64,000 nt of DNA from Hyphomonadaceae bacterium UBA7672 (GTDB lineage: Bacteria; Pseudomonadota; Alphaproteobacteria; Caulobacterales; Hyphomonadaceae): contig DLHI01000020.1 of NCBI GenBank assembly GCA_002483135.1, positions 186,001 through 250,000 on the forward strand. The letters are read 5' to 3'. Of this stretch, positions 27,795 to 36,974 are shown piece by piece. The translations under genes and the position numbers were made by a program. The notes beneath the pieces were generated by a model, which searched no databases, was not told the origin of the DNA, and saw nothing but the letters and a program-made list of their open reading frames with translations. The stretch's first letter is position 1. Every line of letters starts with the position of its first letter.

Positions 27795-30197
27795 ATGGCG
27801 AAGACACCTAAATCGGCTTCAGGCAAATCTGGTTCCGGCAAATCTGTCGGCGGCGATATACCCATCGCGGAGCTGACGAAGGCCGTCGCGAAGAAGGAAC
27901 TTGCGCGCCTGGGCGAAGCGATCCGCGCGGCGGACGCGGCGTACTACCAGGAAGACGCGCCGCACATGTCGGATGCTGACTATGACGCGCTCCGCCAGCG
28001 GCTGAATGCGATCGAGGAGGCCTTTCCCGAGCTGAAGCAAGCCGACAGCCCGAACGAGGCAGTGGGCGCGGCGCCCGTGCAGGGCTTCGGCAAGGTCACG
28101 CACCTCAAGCCGATGCTCTCGCTCGACAACCTGTTCAGCGAGGAAGATGCGGCGGATTTCATCACGCGCGTGCGGCGCTTTCTCAATCTCGGCGCGAGCG
28201 AGGAAGTCGCCGTTACGGCCGAGCCGAAGATCGACGGGCTTTCCTGTTCGCTGCTTTACGAGAATGGCGAACTCACGCGCGCCGCCACGCGGGGCGATGG
28301 CGCGGTGGGCGAGGATGTGACGGCGAACATCCGCACGCTGAAGCATGTTCCGCACACGCTCAAGGGCAGGAACCATCCGGCGCAGATCGAGGTACGCGGC
28401 GAGGTCTACATGACAATGGCCGACTTCGAGACCTTTCAGAAGGCGGAAGAAGACGCGGGACGCAAGCGCCCGGCCAATCCGCGCAATGCGGCAGCGGGGA
28501 GCCTGCGCCAGAAGGATGCGTCGGTGACCGCGTCGCGCCCGCTGCGCTTCTTTGCCTACACCTGGGGCTTCACGTCGGAGCCGTTCGCGAAGACGCAGAT
28601 GGAAGCAGTGGAAAAGTTCGCGGCGTGGGGGCTGCCGGTCAACCCGGAGATGAAGCGCGCGGACAGCGTCGAGGCGATGCTGGACATCTATCGCGATATC
28701 GAGGCGCGGCGGTCATCGCTCGGCTATGATATCGATGGCGTCGTCTACAAGGTCGATCGGCTCGACTGGCAGGAGCGGCTGGGGTTTGTCTCACGTTCGC
28801 CACGTTGGGCGGCGGCGCACAAATTCCCCGCGCAGCAAGCGATGACGCAGCTTCTGGACATCAACATCCAGGTCGGCCGCACGGGCAAACTGGCGCCGGT
28901 GGCGCGGCTTGCGCCCGTGACCGTGGGCGGTGTGACGGTGTCGAACGCGACGCTCCACAACGAGGACGAGATCGCGCGCCTGGGCGTGATGATCAACGAC
29001 TGGGTGATCGTACAGCGCGCGGGCGACGTGATCCCGCAAATCGTGCGTGTGGTGGAAGAGAAGCGGCCGAAGGATGCGAAGGCGTACAGGTTTCCGCATG
29101 CGTGTCCGTTCTGCGGCTCTGAAGCGGTGCGCGGCGGCGGCGCTGGGGGCGAGGAAGTGGACCGGCGCTGTACCGGCGGTCTGATCTGCCCGGCGCAGGC
29201 GGTGGAGCGGCTGAAGCATTTCGTGTCGCGCCGCGCGTTCGACATCGACGGGCTGGGCGCCAAGCAGATCGAGGAGTTCTTCGAGGCCGGCGTGATGACG
29301 GCGCCACAGCATATCTTCACGCTGAAGAAGCAGATCGAGAAGGCCGGCAAGCCGCCGTTGGAAGAGTGGGAGGGCTATGGCGAAACGTCGGCAAAGAAGC
29401 TGTTCGACGCGATCGACAAGGCGCGGACACAGCCGCTGGATCGTTTCCTCAACGCGCTGGGTATCCGACATATCGGCGAGACCAACGCACTGCTGCTGGC
29501 GCGGCATTTCGGCGGCATCGAAGAGATCGAGGAAATGGTGAAGCGTGCCGGCGAGCAGCGCCCGAACGACGCTTACCGGCGGCTTGAATCCATCGAGGGC
29601 GTCGGGCCCGGCGCGCTGGCGAAGTTGCTGGATGCGGCGCCTGCCTTGCCGGCAAAGTTGATGGGTTCGCTCGATACGTCACTGGAGGGCGAACTGTCGT
29701 CGATTGCGGGGTTGAACAAGACGGCGCGCGCCGCTCTGGCGCGTGAGTATGGCGATTGGAAGATGTTCCGCGCAGAAGTGCAGTCGGCGGCGGAAGGCAG
29801 GCCGGGCGAGTATCTGACCCAGCTTGCCGCGATCAACGGCTTCGGCGAGGTCGCGGCGGAGGCGCTGGTCGACTTCTTCGCGGAGAAGCGCAATCGCGAA
29901 GTGGTCGATGCGCTGTTGCGCGAGGTGAAGGTCGAGAGCCTGATTGTTGCAGATACATCGGACAGCAAGGTCGCCGGCAAGACAGTGGTGTTCACGGGCA
30001 CGCTGGAGCGCATGACGCGCGACGAGGCGAAGGAGCAGGCCATCGCGCTTGGCGCCAAGGTGTCGGGCTCGGTGTCGAAGAAGACGGACCTTGTGGTCGC
30101 GGGGCCGGGGGCTGGCTCGAAGCTCGCCGATGCCGAGAAGCACGGCGTGACGGTGCTGACGGAAGACGCGTGGCTGAAGCTGATCGGGAAGGGGTGA
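27795..30197 (+). CDS. ligA: NAD-dependent DNA ligase LigA
   Basis: Seals nicks in DNA using NAD+. Domains in order: the Ia domain (YYQEDAPHMSDADYDAL), the adenylation domain with the catalytic Lys in AEPKIDGLSCSLLYENGEL, the OB fold (VGRTGKLAPVARLAPV), the zinc finger (CPFC ... RRC ... LIC), the helix-hairpin-helix domain (FLNALGIRHIGE, ESIEGVGPGALAKLL), and the BRCT domain (GKTVVFTGTLERMTRDEAK). At 800 residues it is about 100 longer than typical, through a Gly/Ser/Lys-rich N-terminal tail of about 30 residues and extra helices before the BRCT domain. Confidence 0.96.
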   Translation: MAKTPKSASGKSGSGKSVGGDIPIAELTKAVAKKELARLGEAIRAADAAYYQEDAPHMSDADYDALRQRLNAIEEAFPELKQADSPNEAVGAAPVQGFGKVTHLKPMLSLDNLFSEEDAADFITRVRRFLNLGASEEVAVTAEPKIDGLSCSLLYENGELTRAATRGDGAVGEDVTANIRTLKHVPHTLKGRNHPAQIEVRGEVYMTMADFETFQKAEEDAGRKRPANPRNAAAGSLRQKDASVTASRPLRFFAYTWGFTSEPFAKTQMEAVEKFAAWGLPVNPEMKRADSVEAMLDIYRDIEARRSSLGYDIDGVVYKVDRLDWQERLGFVSRSPRWAAAHKFPAQQAMTQLLDINIQVGRTGKLAPVARLAPVTVGGVTVSNATLHNEDEIARLGVMINDWVIVQRAGDVIPQIVRVVEEKRPKDAKAYRFPHACPFCGSEAVRGGGAGGEEVDRRCTGGLICPAQAVERLKHFVSRRAFDIDGLGAKQIEEFFEAGVMTAPQHIFTLKKQIEKAGKPPLEEWEGYGETSAKKLFDAIDKARTQPLDRFLNALGIRHIGETNALLLARHFGGIEEIEEMVKRAGEQRPNDAYRRLESIEGVGPGALAKLLDAAPALPAKLMGSLDTSLEGELSSIAGLNKTARAALAREYGDWKMFRAEVQSAAEGRPGEYLTQLAAINGFGEVAAEALVDFFAEKRNREVVDALLREVKVESLIVADTSDSKVAGKTVVFTGTLERMTRDEAKEQAIALGAKVSGSVSKKTDLVVAGPGAGSKLADAEKHGVTVLTEDAWLKLIGKG

Positions 30198-30225
30198 GGC
30201 TTGTGAGGGCGGAATGGGGACTTTG

Positions 30226-30834
30226 TCAGAACCCGCCATGGTCCTTCACCCACGCGATCTCTTCAGGCGTGGAGGTGCGCCCGAGCACGTCATTGCGATG
30301 GGGGAAGCGGCCGAATTTTTCGATCACTTCGGCGTGGCGGCGCGCATAATCGAGCGTCGACGCGAAAATGGCCTGCGTTTCGGGCGCGCCTTCCTTCGTC
30401 AACGCTTCGAAGAGACGGACGCTCTGGCGCTGGCTGGCGATGTCTTCAGCGTGTTCGAAAGGCAGGTAGATGAACATACGGCCGGCCGGAGGGATGCCCT
30501 GATCATCGCCTTTCGCGAGCGCTTCCATCGCAAGGCGCAGCGCCAACGGATCGTTGGCGAAGGCTTTTGGCGATTTGCGGTGGATGGAGCGGCTGAACTG
30601 GTCGAGTGCGATGATGGCGGCGAGGCGTTGACGGGGGCCATGCGCAGCCCATTCGTCGGCGAGGCCGGGTGCGAGCTGGTCGACAGTTGAGGCGAAACGC
30701 GCGGTGATGATGGCGTCGATCTTCGGGCCGCCGCCGAACCACACCTTCATGCGCGCACCGAGGCTCGCGGGGTTCTCGAGCGCATCCTCGAACCAGAAGT
30801 CGAGAACGGCTTCGGGGGTAGCCGTGTCCCTCAC
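30226..30834 (-). CDS. DUF924 family protein
   Basis: 202 residues matching DUF924: EAVLDFWFEDA at the start, MKVWFGGGPKIDAII, IIALDQFSRSIHR, MFIYLPFEHAED, and KFGRFPHRNDVLGR near the end. The fold is all-helical and TPR-like; no biochemical role is established. I chose the GTG at 30834 because it overlaps the ubiG stop (GTGA), and the family match begins a few residues later; a longer frame to 30900 has no family match in its first 20 residues. Co-transcribed with ubiG. Confidence 0.85.
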   Translation of the reverse strand: MRDTATPEAVLDFWFEDALENPASLGARMKVWFGGGPKIDAIITARFASTVDQLAPGLADEWAAHGPRQRLAAIIALDQFSRSIHRKSPKAFANDPLALRLAMEALAKGDDQGIPPAGRMFIYLPFEHAEDIASQRQSVRLFEALTKEGAPETQAIFASTLDYARRHAEVIEKFGRFPHRNDVLGRTSTPEEIAWVKDHGGF

Positions 30835-31613
30835 GGCGACGCATTCGGCTTCGTCGCCGTGATCATGTAGTTGACCGCAAGATCGTGGCTGAGGCTCCAC
30901 TTGCCTGTGACAGGCGAGAAGGAAACGCCGAGACTTTCATCGATTTGCATGCCAGCGCCGGTCAGCGCCGCGCGCGCCTCTTCCGGCGTCACGAATTTCT
31001 TCCACGCGTGCGTGCCGGGCGGAAGCCAACGGAGCACATGCTCGGCGCCGACGATGGCGAGTGCGAACGCCTTCGCTGTCCGGTTCAGCGTCGCCATCAC
31101 CAGAAGGCCGCCGGGGGCGACCAGCGCCGCGCAATCGGCAAGGAAGCGGGCAGGGTCCTGCACGTGCTCGACCACTTCGAGGGCAAGGACGATGTCGAAC
31201 TTCTGTTCGCCGGCTGCGATCAGGCCTTCGACCGTGCCGACACGGTAGTCGACATCGATCTCCAGTTCGTCGGCGTGGACGGTCGCGGCCTTGATGTTGG
31301 CGTCGCCAGCGTCGATGCCGACGGCATGGGCGCCGAGGCGGGCCATCGGTTCGGTGACGAGGCCGCCGCCGCATCCCGCGTCGAGCAGGCGCAGGCCTTC
31401 GAACGGCGCCTTTGCATTGGCGTCGAGTCCGAAATGCCTGACCGCCTTGTCGCGGATGAAGCCCAGGCGGACGGGGTTGAACTTGTGCAGCGGCGCGAAC
31501 TTGCCGGCAGGCGACCACCAATCCGCCGCCATGCGGCGGAACTTCTCGATCTCGGCGGGATCGACGCTGGGCGATTCCGGGATGGAGGTGTCGCGTTCGA
31601 GGGTCTTGGCCAT
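30831..31613 (-). CDS. ubiG: Bifunctional 2-polyprenyl-6-hydroxyphenol methylase / 3-demethylubiquinol 3-O-methyltransferase UbiG
   Basis: Carries out the two O-methylations of ubiquinone biosynthesis. The 260 residues show the UbiG pattern: EIEKFRRMAADWWSPAGKFAPLHKFNPVRL, then SAM motif I LLDAGCGGGLVTEPMARLGA, IVLALEVVEHV, and HAWKKFVTPEEARAAL. The start at 31613 is the ATG nearest the conserved N-terminus. It overlaps the DUF924 gene by 4 bases and diverges from lysC. Coq7, another ubiquinone enzyme, is encoded at 38.6 kb. Confidence 0.94.
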   Translation of the reverse strand: MAKTLERDTSIPESPSVDPAEIEKFRRMAADWWSPAGKFAPLHKFNPVRLGFIRDKAVRHFGLDANAKAPFEGLRLLDAGCGGGLVTEPMARLGAHAVGIDAGDANIKAATVHADELEIDVDYRVGTVEGLIAAGEQKFDIVLALEVVEHVQDPARFLADCAALVAPGGLLVMATLNRTAKAFALAIVGAEHVLRWLPPGTHAWKKFVTPEEARAALTGAGMQIDESLGVSFSPVTGKWSLSHDLAVNYMITATKPNASP

Positions 31614-31794
31614 GGACCTTATCTGGACCCGCAGGCCCGGCGCCGCAACGGGTCTTGCCTGCCGGGCAGGCCATTCAGGCACGGTGGAATGCCGCAGTCC
31701 GGGGTGAGTTCTTGCCCTTGGGCCGCCATCCCCCTATAGCCCTCGCGCGCGGGGCCTTTGGGCTGCCCGCAAACGGGAAGGACGTACCTCTGCG

Positions 31795-33045
31795 ATGAAT
31801 CGCCTGGTGCTGAAATTCGGCGGAACCTCGGTCGCCAACCTCGAGCGTATTGCCCACGTGGCCGATATCGTGGCCGCGCGCCGTGCGGAATCCCGCGCGA
31901 TCGCCGTGGTGGTTTCGGCCATGTCGGGGACGACCAACCAGCTGGTCGAATGGACGCGCGGGGCCGCCGGACCGGATTTGCACGGCGAACAGTACGACGA
32001 CGAATATGACGTGGTGGTCGCAAGCGGCGAACAGGTGACGTCCGGGCTTCTCGCGCTGGCGCTGCGCCGCAAGGGGCTGAAGGCGCGCTCATGGCTTGGC
32101 TGGCAGCTGAAGCTCACAACTGACGAGGCGCACGGCAAGGCGCGCATCACGGGCTGCGACAATCCTGAGTTTATCCGCTCGGTCGACTCGGGCGAGATTG
32201 CGGTCGTCGCCGGCTTCCAGGGCGTGGACGAGCATGGCCGGGTGTCCACGCTGGGCCGCGGCGGATCGGATACGTCGGCCGTGGCCGTTGCCGCCGCGCT
32301 GAAGGCCTCGCTGTGCGACATCTATACGGACGTCGATGGCGTCTACACGACCGACCCGCGCATTACGTCCAAGGCGCGGCGGCTCGACAAGATTTCCTAT
32401 GAAGAGATGCTGGAGCTCGCATCCCTCGGCGCCAAGGTGCTGCAGACGCGCTCCGTCGAACTGGCGATGAACCATCGCGTGCCGGTACGCGTGCTGTCCT
32501 CCTTCGAGGGCCCCGTGGCCAAACCCAATACCGGTACGCTCGTGTGCGATGAGGAACAGATCGTGGAAAAGCAGGTTGTCAGCGGCGTCGCCTATTCGCG
32601 TGATGAAGCCAAGTTCACCCTTATCGGCGTCGAGGATCATCCCGGCGTCGCCGCCACCATCTTCGGCGCGCTGGCCGATGCGGGCGTCAACGTCGACATG
32701 ATCGTTCAGGCCTCGGCGAAAACCGAAGGCCGTCAGAACATCGTGTTCACCTGCCCGGATCGCGACGCGGCGCACGCCAAGGCCGTGCTGGAGGCCCTCA
32801 ATGGACGGGTCGGCTATGAAAGCCTGTCGGTGGGTCGCGACGTGGCCAAGGTCTCCGTCATCGGCGTTGGCATGCGCAGCCATGCGGGCGTCGCCAAGAC
32901 GATGTTCCAGGCCCTGTCCGACAAGGGGATCAACATCCAGGTCATCTCGACGTCGGAGATCAAAATCTCCGTGCTGATCGATGCGTCCTACACCGAACTT
33001 GCCGTACGCGCGCTTCACACGGCTTATGGCCTCGATTCGGACTAG
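31795..33045 (+). CDS. lysC: Aspartate kinase
   Basis: Phosphorylates aspartate, the first step to lysine, threonine and methionine. 416 residues: the kinase domain with LVLKFGGTSVANLERI, VVASGEQVTSGLLALAL, TLGRGGSDTSAVAVAAAL and DIYTDVDGVYTTDPR, then two ACT domains (KFTLIGVEDHPGVAATIF, and VSVIGVGMRSHAGVAKTMF), which usually bind lysine and threonine as feedback inhibitors. The length and layout match the monofunctional alpha-type enzyme. ptsP follows after 238 bases. Confidence 0.96.
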   Translation: MNRLVLKFGGTSVANLERIAHVADIVAARRAESRAIAVVVSAMSGTTNQLVEWTRGAAGPDLHGEQYDDEYDVVVASGEQVTSGLLALALRRKGLKARSWLGWQLKLTTDEAHGKARITGCDNPEFIRSVDSGEIAVVAGFQGVDEHGRVSTLGRGGSDTSAVAVAAALKASLCDIYTDVDGVYTTDPRITSKARRLDKISYEEMLELASLGAKVLQTRSVELAMNHRVPVRVLSSFEGPVAKPNTGTLVCDEEQIVEKQVVSGVAYSRDEAKFTLIGVEDHPGVAATIFGALADAGVNVDMIVQASAKTEGRQNIVFTCPDRDAAHAKAVLEALNGRVGYESLSVGRDVAKVSVIGVGMRSHAGVAKTMFQALSDKGINIQVISTSEIKISVLIDASYTELAVRALHTAYGLDSD

Positions 33046-33283
33046 ACGCCGGCCATCGCGTTATTGCCTTGTTTCGGCGGTCCCAGCGGACGGCATGGGC
33101 AAATGACGCTCGGGCGGGGCGGAAGGGGCCGTGTTCCTGATCGAGACGCTGCGGCGTTCCGATTCCACTGTTTTTATTTGTGCACGCAGCGGCATGGCCA
33201 TGGATTCATCGGAATTGGCGGTTGGCATGACGGCTGCCGTATAATCGGCTACAGCCCGGGCTCGGGACCAATCGGGAGCGTTC

Positions 33284-35575
33284 GTGAGCGATCGCGGTAG
33301 ACAGGGAGAGAAGGGCGGGGCGCCGCCGCGTCCGCCTGCAGGCGGTGGCGCGAAGCTGCTGCTGTCGCGCCTGCGCGCCCTGATGGCCAATCAGGCGCAG
33401 GATCCCAAGAGGCTCGACCGGGTGGTCGAACTTATCGCCAATACGATGGTGGCCGATGTCTGCTCGATCTACCTGAAGACCGAGGACGAGGCGCTGTTGC
33501 TGATGGCGACCCAGGGTCTGCGGCCCGAAGCCGTCGGCCGCACGCGGATGGGCGAGAATGAGGGCCTTGTTGGCCTGGTGTCCGCGACCGCCCGGCCGTT
33601 ACGCCTCTCCGACGCGTTCTCGCACCCGCGCTTTTCCTACAGGCCGGAGACGGGGGAGGATCCCTTCCACTCCTTCCTTGGCGTGCCGATCCTGCGCGGC
33701 GGGCGGGTGCTGGGCGTGCTGGTTGTCCAGAACCGCACCGAACGCAGCTATGACGACGAGGAAGCCGAAGCGCTCCAGACCGTCGCCATGGTGCTGGCCG
33801 AGCTTGTCGCCGCTGCCGCCGACTCGCTCAGCGCCTCGCTGCGGCAGACCCGGCCGCACGAACTGCGTGGGCGCACGCTCAATGAGGGCCTCGCCATCGG
33901 CAAGGTCCACCTTTACGACCCAGTCGTTCCGCCGGCTCGCCTGTTCGCAGCGGATGCGGAGGCGGAAGAGCTTCGCCTGAATGATGCGCTGGAAGCCCTG
34001 CGCGCTTCCATTGATGCGATGCTGACGCGCGCGGGACCTGTCCTGTTTGGCGAAAGCCGAGACGTGCTCGAGACTTACCGCCTGTTCGCCCATGACCCGA
34101 GCTGGGAGGCGCGGCTGGTGGAGGCGGTGCGATCGGGCCTTTCAGCCGAGGCCGCCGTGGACCGCGTTCGCCGCGAACACCGCGCCCGTCTGGAAAGTGC
34201 ACGCGACAGCCTGCTGCGCGAGCGCCTGCACGATCTTGAAGACCTCGAAAACCGCCTGCTGCGGCAACTGGCCGGGGATAATGGCGGCGCGCGCGCCGTT
34301 CCGCCCGGTTCGATTCTGGTCGCCAGCCGAATCGGCCCGGCGGAACTGCTGGAGTATCGCGATGCCGGCCTTGCCGGCGTAGCGCTGGAAGAAGCAGGCG
34401 CTGGCTCCCATGCGGCGATCGTGGCGCGCGCCATCGGCGTTCCTGCGGTTGGCGGCCTTACCGGCCTCGTCACCCGCGCCGAGGATGGCGATGCGCTGAT
34501 CGTCGATGGCGAAGGCGGCGTTGTCCACATCCGCCCCAACGCGGAAATCGTCACCAATTTCCAGGCGCGCATCGCGCTGTCGCAGCAAGCGCAGGCTGAA
34601 CTCTCGCTCCTGCGCGACCTGCCGGCGGAGACGACGGATGGCGTCGAGATCGACCTGCTGATCAATGCCGGCCTGTCGTTCGACCTCGACCACCTGGACG
34701 AAGTGGGCGCCAAGGGCGTCGGGCTGTTCCGGACCGAATTCCAGTTCATGGCGTCGGAGACGATGCCGGGGCTGGACGAGCAGTCGACCTTCTACAAGTC
34801 GGTGATCGAACGGGCAGGGGACCGGCCCGTCGTTTTCCGCACAATCGACCTTGGAGGCGACAAGATCGCGCCCTTCATGGGCCGGCGCGAGCGGGAAGAG
34901 AACCCGGCGCTGGGCTGGCGGGCGCTGCGCATGGCTCTGGACCACCCGTTCTTCTTCCGGCGCCAGATGCGGGCGCTGATACGGGCCTCGCGTGGCAAGA
35001 CGCTGCGTTTGATGTTCCCCATGGTCACCACCGTGGAGGAGTTCGAGGCCGCCCGGCGTCTTGTCGACAGCGAAATGGAATGGGCGATCAAGTTCGGCCG
35101 CGACCTGCCCAACAAGTTGAAGGTCGGCGCCATGGTCGAGACCCCGTCGCTGGCGTTTTCCATCGACAACCTCAAGGGAAAGGCCGATTTCCTGTCCATC
35201 GGAACCAACGATCTGATGCAGTTCTTCTTCGCCGCTGACCGCGATAATGCGCGGCTTGCCGGGCGTTATGACCTGCTCAGCCGGCCGGCGATGCGCCTGC
35301 TGCAGCGCATGCGCCAGCGCGCCGACGAGGCTGGGCTGCCCATCACGGTGTGCGGCGAGGCGGCGGGACGTCCTCTCGAGGCGCTGGCGCTCGTCGCGAT
35401 TGGTTATCGCAGGTTATCCATGCAGGCCTCGCGCATTGCGCCGATCAAGCTGCTGATCCGTTCCGTCGAGATGGAGAGGCTGGCGTTGCGGGTGCAGGCT
35501 GCGCTCGACGGCGGCGAACAGTCGATACGTAACGCAATGTTAAGTGTCGCGGATGAGTTCGGCCTGAAGATTTAG
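33284..35575 (+). CDS. ptsP: Phosphoenolpyruvate--protein phosphotransferase PtsP (enzyme I-Ntr)
   Basis: First enzyme of the nitrogen-related phosphotransferase system, passing phosphate from PEP to NPr. 763 residues: an N-terminal GAF domain (about 30-180, which in other species binds glutamine), the swivelling phosphohistidine domain with AGSHAAIVARAIGVPAVGG (His about 376), and a PEP-binding TIM barrel with LFRTEFQFM, FRTIDLGGDK, IGTNDLMQFFFAADR and TVCGEAAG. The GTG start at 33284 has GGGAG upstream. A Gly/Pro-rich tail precedes the GAF domain. The lysC neighbourhood is common in alphaproteobacteria. Confidence 0.94.
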   Translation: MSDRGRQGEKGGAPPRPPAGGGAKLLLSRLRALMANQAQDPKRLDRVVELIANTMVADVCSIYLKTEDEALLLMATQGLRPEAVGRTRMGENEGLVGLVSATARPLRLSDAFSHPRFSYRPETGEDPFHSFLGVPILRGGRVLGVLVVQNRTERSYDDEEAEALQTVAMVLAELVAAAADSLSASLRQTRPHELRGRTLNEGLAIGKVHLYDPVVPPARLFAADAEAEELRLNDALEALRASIDAMLTRAGPVLFGESRDVLETYRLFAHDPSWEARLVEAVRSGLSAEAAVDRVRREHRARLESARDSLLRERLHDLEDLENRLLRQLAGDNGGARAVPPGSILVASRIGPAELLEYRDAGLAGVALEEAGAGSHAAIVARAIGVPAVGGLTGLVTRAEDGDALIVDGEGGVVHIRPNAEIVTNFQARIALSQQAQAELSLLRDLPAETTDGVEIDLLINAGLSFDLDHLDEVGAKGVGLFRTEFQFMASETMPGLDEQSTFYKSVIERAGDRPVVFRTIDLGGDKIAPFMGRREREENPALGWRALRMALDHPFFFRRQMRALIRASRGKTLRLMFPMVTTVEEFEAARRLVDSEMEWAIKFGRDLPNKLKVGAMVETPSLAFSIDNLKGKADFLSIGTNDLMQFFFAADRDNARLAGRYDLLSRPAMRLLQRMRQRADEAGLPITVCGEAAGRPLEALALVAIGYRRLSMQASRIAPIKLLIRSVEMERLALRVQAALDGGEQSIRNAMLSVADEFGLKI

Positions 35576-35669
35576 GTTGTAGCAGTAGAGTCGAGCCCTT
35601 AACTTCGTAATCATCTGTTAGGGCGGTGGGCGTAAGGCGGTTAGGCTTGTCTTCAGGATTTGCCTTCCC

Positions 35670-36857
35670 GTGTCGGACAAACATATGAGCGGCGTGGCCA
35701 AAGACGATACCAACCCCACTGTGCCGACCGATGATACGGTCTCTGCCGTTGCCGCCGCGGAGGCGGATCACGCTGAAGCGCAGGCGCCGGCCGCCGTCAC
35801 AGTTTCGCCATCAGTGAAGGACGAAGGCGAAGGCAAGCCGCGTCGTGCCGCCACGCACCTGCGCGTTGTCACCGACAATGATCCCGAATTCGTCGCCCCG
35901 GTTGAAGCACCGCCCCAACGTATCGGCGAAGTCATCCGCACCGCACGGGAGAACGCCGGCTACACGCTGGAGCATGTCTCCCGCGAGACGCGCGTCCACC
36001 TGAGCCACCTGCGCGCCATAGAGGACATGACGCCGGGTCTGCTGGGCGCTCCCGTCTACGCCAAGGGCTATATCCGCTCCTACGCCCGCTATCTGGGTTT
36101 GAACGAGCAGGACACGCTGGATCGCTTCCTGCGCGAATGCGCGGCCATCCTGAAAGACCCGGAAAAGCCCGAGATCGCCCCGCCGGCGACGTCCAAGGCG
36201 CGCAAGCTGCCGCTGGCTGTTCCCGTCCTTGGCCTGCTGGTCGTCGGCCTGGCTGTTGCCGGCGCCGTTGTCATGTTCGCCACCGGCGACAATACGCCTG
36301 CGCCTGCCAATACGGTTTCGCCGGGCGCCGGCGCCCCCGCGGTTATGGCTGTCGAACCGGTGTCGCCACAGCTCCGCATCGTCGCGCTCAAACGCGGCAT
36401 GCTGGAAGTGCGCTCGGCCAAGGGCGACAAGTACGTTCACCGCCCCTACAATGCCGGCGAGTTCTTCATCGTCCGCGTGGGCGAGGGGTTCACTGTTTCA
36501 GCCGATGACGGCACGGCGTTCGAGTGGCGCCTGGGCGATCAGTCGCTCGGCCTGCTACAGCCCGAAGGCGGCCCCGTCTACACCCAGAGCGCTGACCTTG
36601 CGGCCCAGCGCCAGCCGATCGCGCCGCCAGCCCCGCCAGTCGTCGAGACCGATCCGTCGATCACCGCCGTCACCGGTCCGCTGCCGGCCCCAACCGGCGC
36701 AGCCCCCGCTCCGCCCAAGCCGCGCCCGACGCCAAAGCCGCCTGCCCAACAACCGGCGACGCCGCCGGCGGCCACGACGGCTCCTGCCGTGCCGGTCGCT
36801 CCGCCGCATGATCCGGCGCTGGACGCCTATCCGGATCAGATTCCCCCCGAGCAGTAA
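35670..36857 (+). CDS. RodZ-like helix-turn-helix membrane protein (DUF4115)
   Basis: 395 residues: a disordered N-terminal 85 residues, a HTH_25 domain (RIGEVIRTARENAGYTLEHV, then LRAIEDMTPGLLGAPVYAKGYIRSYARYLGL), one membrane segment (about 175-205), a DUF4115 beta domain (LEVRSAKGDKYVHRPYNAGEFF), and a Pro-rich tail. This is the RodZ layout, so a link to MreB and cell shape is likely. The tail of about 85 Pro/Ala-rich residues is unusually long. Start is the GTG at 35670 or the ATG at 35685; I cannot decide. It precedes ispG, as in other alphaproteobacteria. Confidence 0.85.
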   Translation: MSDKHMSGVAKDDTNPTVPTDDTVSAVAAAEADHAEAQAPAAVTVSPSVKDEGEGKPRRAATHLRVVTDNDPEFVAPVEAPPQRIGEVIRTARENAGYTLEHVSRETRVHLSHLRAIEDMTPGLLGAPVYAKGYIRSYARYLGLNEQDTLDRFLRECAAILKDPEKPEIAPPATSKARKLPLAVPVLGLLVVGLAVAGAVVMFATGDNTPAPANTVSPGAGAPAVMAVEPVSPQLRIVALKRGMLEVRSAKGDKYVHRPYNAGEFFIVRVGEGFTVSADDGTAFEWRLGDQSLGLLQPEGGPVYTQSADLAAQRQPIAPPAPPVVETDPSITAVTGPLPAPTGAAPAPPKPRPTPKPPAQQPATPPAATTAPAVPVAPPHDPALDAYPDQIPPEQ

Positions 36858-36883
36858 TGCCGTCGGATATTCAGAACATCGAA

Positions 36884-36913
36884 GGCCGCGCGACGTCCTG
36901 TCGTGCGGCCTTT
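36884..36913 (+). terminator. Rho-independent terminator after the RodZ-like gene
   Basis: GGCCGCGCGAC (36884-36894) pairs with GTCGTGCGGCC (36900-36910) with one G-T wobble around a 5-base loop, followed by TTT. It lies 27 bases after the stop codon and separates the RodZ-like gene from ispG. Confidence 0.75.
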
Positions 36914-36974
36914 GTCTTTACGGGGCTGTGCTAAAGGCCCAAATGTCGCCCACGGCCCAACCGGACAGTCGCCC